From the NCBI GenBank assembly GCA_023129805.1, contig JAGMBK010000013.1, positions 1 to 18,647 on the forward strand: a DNA stretch of 18,647 nt, given 5' to 3'. The translations under genes and the position numbers were made by a program. The notes beneath the pieces were generated by a model, which saw only the letters and a list, made by a program, of their open reading frames with translations, had not been told where the DNA came from and made no database searches. This document shows, in pieces, positions 7,501 through 13,018 of the stretch (positions are counted from its first letter, which is position 1; every line of letters begins with the position of its first letter). The DNA is from Candidatus Zixiibacteriota bacterium. GTDB lineage: Bacteria; Zixibacteria; MSB-5A5; SM1-73.

Positions 7501-8004
7501 TCGCATGTTTTCGTTATCAGCCCGAACGGTGGCGAAGAATTCGAAGCAGGGGAAAGCCAACTTGTTGTGTGGAGCCTCATCGATTCGGTCTTGGTCGATT
7601 CCGTCAGCGCCTGGTATTCAACAGATGGAGGTGAAACTTATCCATATCTGATTGCCAGCGGCATACAAGATTCATCCCACATTAACTGGGTCATTCCCAA
7701 TACCCCGTCAGACAGCTGCAAAGTCAAAACGGAAGCGTTTTACACCGTAGGTCTCACCGCCGAGGATGAAAGCGACAGTTTGTTTGCGATAACAGAATCT
7801 CCCTTCGTTCGTGGCGACGCCAATGGAGACGGGGTCATAGAACTTGGGGATGTGGTTTACTTAATAAACTACCTTTATAGAGAAGGTCCTGCTCCTGATC
7901 CTTTATGGACCGGAGATTGTAATTGCGATGAAATTGTTGAGCTTGGGGATGTGGTCTACCTGATCAACTATCTGTTCAGAGGTGGACCAGCGCCAGGTTG
8001 TTAA
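4558..8004 (+). CDS. Secreted subtilisin-like serine protease (S8) with beta-helix, Ig-like and dockerin-type regions
   Basis: A 1148-residue exported protease. A signal peptide (1 to about 21, MKRLILILVMGGFIMASFAQA) precedes a probable propeptide to about 140. The S8 domain has D175 in CIIDTG, H242 in GHGTHCAG, the oxyanion N344 in AAGN and S409 in SGTSMATP, so the triad is complete. Residues about 475-865 are rich in N/G/I repeats (for example ISDNQIH, IRNNMIY, ITNNTLV, IEGNTIS), typical of a right-handed parallel beta-helix (NosD/PbH1 type). About 867-985 looks like an Ig-like fold. About 987-1080, starting SPNGGE, is a second Ig-like module. The C-terminus carries two dockerin-type Ca2+ loops, D1087-N1089-D1091-D1098 and D1120-N1122-D1124-D1131, each followed by VVYLINYL. 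Three cysteines (1121, 1123, 1148) occur only in this tail region. Monocistronic, with its own promoter and terminator. Substrate and anchoring partner are unknown. Confidence 0.92.
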   Translation: MKRLILILVMGGFIMASFAQAQRTVQTDNDSGGSPVAVVSDQIVLEISAQHVGDFSLGRIKSLNNLNKLYGVSKIEPLFPGEHKAKLGAETLKKFYRLTFDPQKGLLETVLEAYRADGAVEKAEAIYIHRLYGTPDDPYFSNQWYLHQANDHDIDAPEAWDVTEGEGTVILCIIDTGILYSHADLTSHIWHNPDEILGNGQDDDGNGYIDDMFGWDWVDVSQGWEGEDFVNADNDPRDFNGHGTHCAGIASAVTDNGIGIAGVSWDSQLMALRVGWSDTLWDDGVPYEAGLVRMDFAAQAIVYAVDKGATAVNSSWGSSNSGGLGTACDYAQTNGVLIVHAAGNDNDNSADYLAQRTEVLTVAATDQSDQKASFSNYGDWVDVSAPGVDIYSTYSSHYTAGYSYLSGTSMATPVAVGITALLKSIYPWWDSDSIFARIVSAADNIDAVNPGYEGMLGSGRVNAYKAVTGASYVIYVGGTISENTTWYSDYVYMVTSNLTIPSGVTLTIEAGTVVKLESGQSIYVSGILDVQGTSGNPVAFTSWKDDSLGGDSNGDGGASSPNSGDWRYIQFHNGSNTLDYCLIKYGGIYGSVNYPVVRVDGVAPSIHHNIIRYCYGGIYYSYSGGSPVTISDNQIHTTYKSGIWFTGSEVYSSPQIRNNMIYGPGSSVVGLYCNATNNSARIDNNWIQDFNTYGIQASRCDAEITNNTLVQTGASIDKGTGIYLSHGCETTIEGNTISKYDVGIKSESGSGNPPCDLNISFNRIINNGGIGIHLRSTNIGAYDGPSAVLNDNDIYGNDSLNLYLGEYQNPDVTVINAENNWWGSSDSAEIAETIFDHEDDPNSPTADFIPYRTSPIQPSDPDISVDPSRVNVNLFPDSATTRNLVIHNNGVAEMLIFSIREGVGGLAMAGASTESDALLGADLTWLDEEPTTGMVSPGDSAIIQLTFNSSGLDDGSYVGYLIIDNNDLDADPFVVPITLDVSHVFVISPNGGEEFEAGESQLVVWSLIDSVLVDSVSAWYSTDGGETYPYLIASGIQDSSHINWVIPNTPSDSCKVKTEAFYTVGLTAEDESDSLFAITESPFVRGDANGDGVIELGDVVYLINYLYREGPAPDPLWTGDCNCDEIVELGDVVYLINYLFRGGPAPGC

Positions 8005-8040
8005 TAGCCCGGTGATAAACCTTTTTGTTGCGCACGAATT

Positions 8041-8072
8041 AGCCCCAGCTTGGTGAGAGCTGGGGCTTTTTT
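8041..8072 (+). terminator. Strong rho-independent terminator of the subtilase gene
   Basis: AGCCCCAGCT (8041-8050) pairs perfectly with AGCTGGGGCT (8058-8067) around a 7-nt loop, followed by six T (8067-8072). It lies 37 nt after the TAA stop. Confidence 0.92.
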
Positions 8073-8461
8073 GCTCGATCCTTCGACCCTTCGGTTTTAC
8101 TCGGGGTGGTTAGCTGGTCGAACCACAGGCTCCCTTCGGGTCTGAGCCTTCCTTCGACATCCCGCCTTTGGCGGGAGACGAAGTGCAGGGTCGAAGACAG
8201 GATGGTGAGCTTGTCCTTCGACTTTGTCCCGCACAGTGTGGGACTTGTCGAACTGTCGAACCATGAATCGAGTCTTCCGAATGGATCCATTCTGGACAAG
8301 ATTCAAATCCTATGGATCCATGGGATGAACAACTACAGATTATTTGGTTGATAAAATAAACACATCTACTCACCAACAATGTTATCATCTTTAGATATTT
8401 CTCCTCTTGGACGATACCATTTACATGGAATAAATGAGGAGAATTATCAAAAAGATTATTC
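8073..8461. other. Gene-free mosaic of TTCGAC/GTCGAA-rich palindromes
   Basis: From 8073 to 8340 the DNA is built from short inverted motifs. TTCGAC or GTCGAA occurs at about 8081, 8117, 8152, 8190, 8216, 8247 and 8255. A CCCGCC-TTT-GGCGGG hairpin lies at 8161-8175. A larger palindrome, ATGGT...ACCAT (8202-8264), encloses GTCCCGCAC-A-GTGTGGGAC (about 8226-8244). A perfect 14-bp palindrome lies at 8279-8292 and a 22-bp-unit relative at 8304-8320. Open frames here on either strand cross these palindromes and have no start signals or recognisable protein content. 8341-8433 is A/T-rich with nothing recognised. Confidence 0.65.
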
Positions 8462-8489
8462 TTGCTTTTTTCAAAAATGCACGTATAAT
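8462..8489 (+). promoter_or_regulatory. Sigma70-type promoter for rpmB
   Basis: -35 TTGCTT at 8462-8467, 16-bp spacer, exact -10 TATAAT at 8484-8489. The leader of about 75 nt contains the hairpin CCGCC-TTT-GGCGG (8529-8541) and ends in the strong Shine-Dalgarno AAGGAGGAG before the ATG at 8572. Confidence 0.65.
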
Positions 8490-8528
8490 GATGTTAGTTT
8501 ACCCTGCCCATTGTGGGGTCTTCGACCT

Positions 8529-8541
8529 CCGCCTTTGGCGG
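8529..8541. repeat. CCGCC-TTT-GGCGG hairpin in the rpmB leader
   Basis: A copy of the dispersed CCCGCC-NNN-GGCGGG hairpin with the outermost 5' base changed, flanked on both sides by CTTCGAC. It would fold in the rpmB mRNA leader about 20 nt before the Shine-Dalgarno. Confidence 0.6.
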
Positions 8542-8571
8542 GATCTTCGACTTGAAGGGAAGGAGGAGTAG

Positions 8572-8763
8572 ATGTCTAAAGTGTGTGAGATTTGTGGAAA
8601 GAAACCTTTGTATGGACATTCGATCAGTCATGCCCATAACCTTACCAAAAGAAGGTGGCTTCCTAACCTGCAAAAAGTGAAGGTCATAAAAAAGGGGAAA
8701 CGAACCACCATTAGAGTTTGTTCCAGTTGTCTGAAAGCAGGGAAGGTGGAAGCCTTAAGCTAG
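8572..8763 (+). CDS. rpmB: 50S ribosomal protein L28, zinc-binding form
   Basis: A 63-residue L28, a component of the large ribosomal subunit. The N-terminus [19 protein letters not shown] is diagnostic, followed by [13 protein letters not shown]. Two CxxC pairs, C5/C8 and C50/C53, make the zinc-ribbon (C+) version. In genomes with two L28 genes the C+ and C- forms can be swapped during zinc limitation. Whether a C- paralogue exists elsewhere here is unknown. AAGGAGGAG about 5 nt upstream of the ATG fixes the start. It is single-gene and convergent with the radical SAM gene. The long repeat-laden leader after a near-consensus promoter is unusual for a small ribosomal protein gene. Confidence 0.96.
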   Translation: MSKVCEICGKKPLYGHSISHAHNLTKRRWLPNLQKVKVIKKGKRTTIRVCSSCLKAGKVEALS

Positions 8764-8810
8764 GTTTTATCCTTTGGCATGAACCGCATTGTTCATACCG
8801 TTTAAATGAT

Positions 8811-8889
8811 TCCCAACAGATCAAAGGATGAAACAGATCGAAGATGCACACGCATTTTCTTATCCTTTAATCTGTTTTATCTGTTGGGA
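8811..8889. repeat. 79-bp inverted repeat between convergent genes
   Basis: TCCCAACAGAT (8811-8821) and ATCTGTTGGGA (8879-8889) are perfect 11-bp arms. Inside, AAAGGAT and AAACAGAT occur on the left arm (8823-8837) and their complements on the right arm, but in swapped order. A central AAGATGC/GCATTTT stem adds to the fold. It could act as a bidirectional terminator for rpmB and the radical SAM gene, though it lacks a clean T-run. A further perfect 7-bp stem, AGACACA/TGTGTCT, lies at 8911-8927. Confidence 0.55.
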
Positions 8890-9033
8890 GAGTTATTTCA
8901 TCATGATCCAAGACACAAGCTGTGTCTAGCTTACAGTATCCTCATTCAAGACCAAATCGACAAAATGGACAAACCCCGATTGATGTTTGATTGTCGGCTG
9001 GTCCACATCTGAAAGTGAAAGTATAAGTTATCT

Positions 9034-10839
9034 TCAGGGGCGCACATCTTGCTTTTCCCATTCTGCGGCAACCCTCTTAGCTTTTTCAAATTCTTTTATC
9101 AGGAAGCTCTTACTCACCCCACAGTCAATTATATCCCAGGGAAGTGAAGAATTCAACTTCTTTGGCTCGAAAACGATTGAGTTCGGGTCAACGCCTACTT
9201 TTTTCCATGCCTGGCGAAAACTTAAATTCTCTTCGATTACATAGAATAACCCCTCTCCTACCTTGCGATTTCCTAAAGAGAATATCCCCTGAAGAATTGC
9301 CTGCCGAATGCTTTTTCTTTCAAAATGGACCCCTCTCAGATCTTTGACCCCACAAGCGATGATATTTAGCTTTCTCTTTAACTCTTTTTCTCCATCCATA
9401 CCGCACCATTGAAAAGGGGTATGGGGTTTGGGGATGAAGGGGTTGATGGAGAGCCTTAGCCTTCTTTTACCACTCTTTCTTCTCTTACGTGCCTTATTTA
9501 GCCTGTAATCTTTTATAAAAATCCGATGCACCTCGTGGACCAGATCTACAATTCCATCGATGTCCTCCTCTCCTTCAAAAGGAAGTCCAATGATGAAATA
9601 TAGCTTCAGATTAGGGATGAAAGCTTCAGATGCCAGTTCTGCGGATTTCAAGACAGCTTCTCTATCTATCTTTTTGTTGATCACCTTCCACATCTTCTTT
9701 GTCCCTACCTCAGGAGCAACGGTAAGTGTCTTCATTCCGGAATCAACGAGTATTTTCAAAAGCTTGGGGCTGAGTGAGTCCACCCTCAAAGATGAAGTTC
9801 CGATCTCAAATCCCTCCAGATAAAGAGCCTCACAGATGTCCTCTAACTTTGGATGATCGGATATCAAAGAGCCAATCAATCCGACGTGTCTTGTGGATAC
9901 TGCGGACTTGCTATCCTTGGCGTATTTTTCCACCTGGGAGAGAATAGATTCCTTCTTATAGAATCTGCAGGGTTGATAAATAAATCCTGTCGCACAAAAT
10001 CGACATCCGTGGGCACATCCTCTTCCCACCTCGATTAAAAGCGAGTTCTTGAAATGGGCATGAGGCGAAGTTATGGGAGAAAAAGTCTCCACCCCTTTCA
10101 GATTCACACTCCTTCTCTGAACCACCGATGGGACACCTTCAGCTACATTTATTTCTTTAACGCTACCATCTTCATGGTAGCTTATCTTATAAAATCGGGG
10201 AACATATACACCTTTGATTTTGGAAAACTGAAATAAAGCTTCCTCCTTTGGAGTTTTCCGCAAGTAAAGTTGAAAACATTGCTCCGTAAATTCTGCCAGC
10301 ATATCCTCTGCTTCACCCATAAACAGGCAGTCAAAGAAAGGGGCTAAGATTTCAGGATTTAAAGTTGGTGCAACTCCACCCGCAATTATCAAGGGTGTAT
10401 CCGCCCTCCTCTGAGAGGATAAAAGAGGAATTCCAGAAAATTTCAGAAGTTTTAATGCGTGGGGATAGTCCAGCTCGAAAGGAATTGAGAAGGCGATTAA
10501 GTCGAAATCTTTGATATTATGATTGGATTCTAAGGTTCTGGTTCCCTCGTAAAGGGGAAAGTCGAATCCCCGGGATCCATAGGACAGAAAAAACCTTTCA
10601 CAAACCACCTGGTTCATCTGATTGAACAGACGATAAATGGTCTGAAAACCCAGATTGGACATCCCCACCTCATAGGTGTTGGGAAATCCTAAAGCGATTC
10701 GGAGAACAGATGACCTTTTGGATATTTTTCCTTTAGGATGAATCCCCTTCACGACAAGTCGTTTCTCTGAGGAAAGTAATTTCTCTCTGATGGTGGAAAA
10801 ATTCTTCATTTTTGTTTTCTGAGAAAAGTTAAAGATCAT
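9034..10839 (-). CDS. B12-binding-type radical SAM protein, TIGR03960-like
   Basis: A 601-residue radical SAM enzyme of unknown substrate. Residues about 46-190 form a Rossmann-like N-terminal region: VLRIALGFPNTYEVGMSNLG, DFDLIAFSIPFELDY, IIAGGVAPTLNPEILAPFFD, FMGEAEDML. This matches the B12-binding-like domain of this group, although I see no DxHxxG cobalamin motif, so B12 binding is uncertain. The 4Fe-4S motif CxxxCxxC is C275-C279-C282 in GRGCAHGCRFCATG. A core TIM-barrel region follows (VDSLSPKLLKILVDSGMKTLTVAPEVGT, about 353-380). Near the end LPWDIIDCGVSKSFLIKEFEKA resembles the TIGR03960 terminus, but the protein stops at DVRP without the cysteine-rich tail I associate with that family. 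The usual partner DUF2344 gene is not adjacent. The start is uncertain: ATG at 10839 has no good Shine-Dalgarno, and M11 (10809) is a possible alternative. Confidence 0.85.
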   Translation of the reverse strand: MIFNFSQKTKMKNFSTIREKLLSSEKRLVVKGIHPKGKISKRSSVLRIALGFPNTYEVGMSNLGFQTIYRLFNQMNQVVCERFFLSYGSRGFDFPLYEGTRTLESNHNIKDFDLIAFSIPFELDYPHALKLLKFSGIPLLSSQRRADTPLIIAGGVAPTLNPEILAPFFDCLFMGEAEDMLAEFTEQCFQLYLRKTPKEEALFQFSKIKGVYVPRFYKISYHEDGSVKEINVAEGVPSVVQRRSVNLKGVETFSPITSPHAHFKNSLLIEVGRGCAHGCRFCATGFIYQPCRFYKKESILSQVEKYAKDSKSAVSTRHVGLIGSLISDHPKLEDICEALYLEGFEIGTSSLRVDSLSPKLLKILVDSGMKTLTVAPEVGTKKMWKVINKKIDREAVLKSAELASEAFIPNLKLYFIIGLPFEGEEDIDGIVDLVHEVHRIFIKDYRLNKARKRRKSGKRRLRLSINPFIPKPHTPFQWCGMDGEKELKRKLNIIACGVKDLRGVHFERKSIRQAILQGIFSLGNRKVGEGLFYVIEENLSFRQAWKKVGVDPNSIVFEPKKLNSSLPWDIIDCGVSKSFLIKEFEKAKRVAAEWEKQDVRP

Positions 10840-10872
10840 TTGATTTTAATCAAGAGTACGAAATTCTTTGTA

Positions 10873-10901
10873 AATTAACCCCCTTCTGAAGTTTTTGTCA
10901 A
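10873..10901 (-). promoter_or_regulatory. Possible promoter for the radical SAM gene
   Basis: On the minus strand: exact -35 TTGACA (10901-10896), 17-bp spacer, weak -10 TTAATT (10878-10873), then about 34 nt to the ATG. The poor -10 keeps this tentative. Confidence 0.4.
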
Positions 10902-11025
10902 ATCATTTAAAGACAATCTCCCCTGCTTTAGGCGAGTGTCCTTTGCCCACCGCTTGTTTCCTGTTGGTAAGGAACAGCAACGGAAAGCAAGATTTGTCCT
11001 GACCAGATAGATTATCACACAGAAT

Positions 11026-11070
11026 GTCGGGTAGCTCTCCCGCCAAAGGCGGGATCGCAACCCGACCTAC
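11026..11070. repeat. Nested palindrome with CCCGACCTAC end
   Basis: Outer stem GTCGGGT (11026-11032) with ACCCGAC (11060-11066), extended on the right by CTAC. Inner hairpin TCCCGCC-AAA-GGCGGGA (11038-11054). It shares the CCCGACCTAC terminus and the inner CCCGCC...GGCGGG with the element at 128-240, and looks like a shorter form of that unit. Confidence 0.65.
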
Positions 11071-11098
11071 CAAGCCGCAGTTCAATAGCAACCAGACC

Positions 11099-11152
11099 CT
11101 GGAGTATAAACCTTCAGGTTTATCAAGGTAAAGCTAAAGCTTTACACTCCAG
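11099..11152. repeat. Head-to-head pair of GGAGT-hairpins (copies C and B)
   Basis: Outer arms CTGGAGT (11099-11105) and ACTCCAG (11146-11152) are exact complements. Inside are two separate perfect 8-bp hairpins: ATAAACCT-TC-AGGTTTAT (11106-11123) and GTAAAGCT-AA-AGCTTTAC (11128-11145), 4 nt apart. The whole folds as a three-way junction, like the paired units of a BIME. Both hairpins follow the same plan as 249-271, 1765-1787 and 1846-1869 with different stem sequence. Confidence 0.75.
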
Positions 11153-11202
11153 AACAAGCTTTTCTTTAGGCGGATTTGGAAATTCTAATTACGCAACTCC
11201 CC

Positions 11203-11217
11203 CCCGCCTTGGGCGGG
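11203..11217. repeat. CCCGCC-TTG-GGCGGG hairpin
   Basis: A perfect 6-bp GC stem with 3-nt loop, without the GGAGT foot. It belongs with 1848-1862, 8161-8175 and 11039-11053. Confidence 0.6.
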
Positions 11218-11243
11218 TGTTATTTAGCCGCCGTTGTTTCATG

Positions 11244-11265
11244 TCCACAGGTTCCATCGGATTGG
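11244..11265 (+). repeat. 22-bp recurring unit, degenerate copy
   Basis: Begins TCCACAGG like 1820-1841 and ends TCGGATTGG, about 19 of 22 positions shared. A shorter relative, GGATCCCTAGGATTTGG, follows at 11291-11307, only 9 bp before the end of the cyclase gene. Confidence 0.55.
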
Positions 11266-11316
11266 TGAAGAATACCAAGGGGAAGCAAGAGGATCCCTAG
11301 GATTTGGACTGAGAGA

Positions 11317-12876
11317 TTAAACCGTGCAAACCAAATTCTTTCCTCGAGCTTTGGCTAAATACAAAGCCCGGTCCACCTTTTCGATCAACTCCTTGGTAGT
11401 CTTCCCATTTTCCGGGTAGGAAGCGATTCCTAAGCTCACCGTGATTTTAGCCTCGAAGTCTTTAGCGTCGCTTACAAAATCAGCCGATTCCACCCTATGT
11501 CTGATCCTTTCTCCGATCATCTGAGCGTCGACTTTTTTAGTCTGAGGCAGGATCACGGCAAACTCTTCTCCACCGTAACGGCACACCACATCCACATCCC
11601 GAACCGATTCTTTGATTCTTAAAGCCATCTCCTGCAGAACCCGGTTACCGAAAAGATGCCCGTAGGTATCATTGCATCTTTTGAACCAGTCTATGTCGAT
11701 CATGATAAGAGATAAAGGCAGGTGGTATCTTTCTGCTCTTCTGATCTCAGTCCTCAGTTTGTTACTAAAATAGCGAAAGTTATAAAGACCAGTTAATTCG
11801 TCCACTATGGTCAGCTCCTGGGTCTTCTGATGCAGAAGCGCATTTTCAACAGCCAAGGCGGCTGAACCAGCCAGAATGGCGAAAATTTTCTCATCCTGAT
11901 CCAGAAATGCTCCCATCCGGGTGGAACGTGCATCCATCACCCCTATCACCTTCCCTCGGGAAATCATAGAAACGGCCATATAAGATCTTATTCCCTCCGG
12001 GTTGGTCTCAAAATTTGGATCTTTTGTCACATCGAAAATCCTGATTGGCTTTCCGGTGCTAACTATTCCGCGCAGAATTCCCTTCAGACGCTCTACTTTT
12101 GGCTCCGCGTATTTTATTCTTTCCCCTTCTTTGATTTTCCCCAAAAGGGAGAGGGTATTCTGGTTGGTTAAAATGAAAATTGAAAAGAATCGGTAACCCA
12201 GTATCTTTTGCACTATATTCAGTATCTCTTCTACCACCTCATCCAGATTCAACCTCTCTCCCAGGGTGCGCGAGGTCTCATAGATGGTCTCGATCTGGGC
12301 CTGTGATTTCTCCAACTCGGAGGTTCTCTGATTTAGGATGTCAAACATTCTCAGAAGTTTTGATCTGGAGGATTTCATTTCTTTCACCACAATGCCTACG
12401 GCGGTAGCCAGAGCCCACAAAGCTAAAATCTTTACCAGCACAGAGCTGACAGAAAACCCAGCCGGATCTTTTGCATTTACAGAGAGGTAGAGGACGGAAG
12501 AGAGGAATGCCAAGGAAAATCCGGGAATAAGGCCGGCTACAATGCTTCCAAATGGCACCACCAAAAAGTAAAGGAAAAAGAACCCGCTTTCCTGTCTATC
12601 TGTTAGAAGCCCCAAAAAGGTGATTAAGATTATATCCAGAATGCTGGTGAGGAAATAAAGTTTTTCCCCTTTTGTCTTGGATTTTCTGGTCAAGATGAAT
12701 GCAACAAGGGAATAACCCAGAAAAAAAACCAAAAGCAGCCATATCCGATGATCATAGTCCGGAGAGAAAAACATCCAGAAGACGAAGCTCAAAAAGATTA
12801 TTCCTCGAAGCAGGCAGAAAATCCATCTGGGCTGTGAAAGAAGCGACCAAAGATTTGTCTCTTTTTTACCAGGCAT
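11317..12876 (-). CDS. Membrane diguanylate cyclase with GAF and GGDEF domains
   Basis: A 519-residue protein predicted to make c-di-GMP from two GTP at the inner membrane. The N-terminal region has about five or six hydrophobic helices (roughly 18-37, 45-63, 73-92, 97-117, 119-134, 145-164). A coiled-coil-like linker (about 166-200) leads to a GAF sensor domain (about 200-350). The GGDEF domain follows from about 356: DELTGLYNFRYF, IDIDWFKRCNDTYGH, and the active-site GGEEF at 435-439. RDVD at 426-429, placed correctly five residues upstream, is an intact I-site, so product inhibition is expected. There is no EAL or HD-GYP domain. The start follows AAGGAT (minus strand) and matches the first membrane helix. 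The GAF ligand is unknown. The gene is separated by 142 bp from the upstream phosphatase gene. Confidence 0.93.
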   Translation of the reverse strand: MPGKKETNLWSLLSQPRWIFCLLRGIIFLSFVFWMFFSPDYDHRIWLLLVFFLGYSLVAFILTRKSKTKGEKLYFLTSILDIILITFLGLLTDRQESGFFFLYFLVVPFGSIVAGLIPGFSLAFLSSVLYLSVNAKDPAGFSVSSVLVKILALWALATAVGIVVKEMKSSRSKLLRMFDILNQRTSELEKSQAQIETIYETSRTLGERLNLDEVVEEILNIVQKILGYRFFSIFILTNQNTLSLLGKIKEGERIKYAEPKVERLKGILRGIVSTGKPIRIFDVTKDPNFETNPEGIRSYMAVSMISRGKVIGVMDARSTRMGAFLDQDEKIFAILAGSAALAVENALLHQKTQELTIVDELTGLYNFRYFSNKLRTEIRRAERYHLPLSLIMIDIDWFKRCNDTYGHLFGNRVLQEMALRIKESVRDVDVVCRYGGEEFAVILPQTKKVDAQMIGERIRHRVESADFVSDAKDFEAKITVSLGIASYPENGKTTKELIEKVDRALYLAKARGKNLVCTV

Positions 12877-12995
12877 AACCCTATCCTTAAAAATCTTAAA
12901 TCAGATAGATGTATGAATATCACATTTTTTTATATATCGGCAAAAAACTTGCATTTTGTATTCTTGCAGGACACAAATCCGATTTCGAATCAAAA

Positions 12996-13011
12996 CTTTT
13001 CCGCCGAAAAG
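12996..13011 (-). terminator. Weak terminator candidate after the phosphatase gene
   Basis: On the minus strand CTTTTC and GAAAAG form a 6-bp stem around a 4-nt loop, followed by TTTTG, just after the stop at 13019. The low GC stem makes termination doubtful. Confidence 0.3.
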
Positions 13012-13018
13012 AAGCAAG

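Larger units (their letters stand above)
10840..11316. other. Gene-free spacer with promoter and palindromic repeats
   Basis: It holds a candidate promoter for the radical SAM gene (10873-10901), the nested palindrome 11026-11070, the paired GGAGT-hairpins 11099-11152, a CCCGCC-TTG-GGCGGG hairpin at 11203-11217, and two 22-bp-unit relatives at 11244-11265 and 11291-11307. 10902-11025 shows nothing recognisable. I found no tRNA fold and no credible protein. Confidence 0.6.

Noticed and set aside
8039..8388. Several 69-92 residue frames on both strands
   Set aside because: They run through palindromic repeats and the subtilase terminator, and their sequences mirror the repeats rather than a protein family.
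8434..8571. 45-codon plus-strand frame ending exactly before the rpmB start
   Set aside because: It spans the rpmB promoter, a repeat hairpin and the rpmB Shine-Dalgarno, has no ribosome site of its own and no recognisable content.
10902..11025. Possible tRNA or tRNA remnant
   Set aside because: No cloverleaf, T-loop GTTCRANNC or acceptor pairing could be found on either strand.
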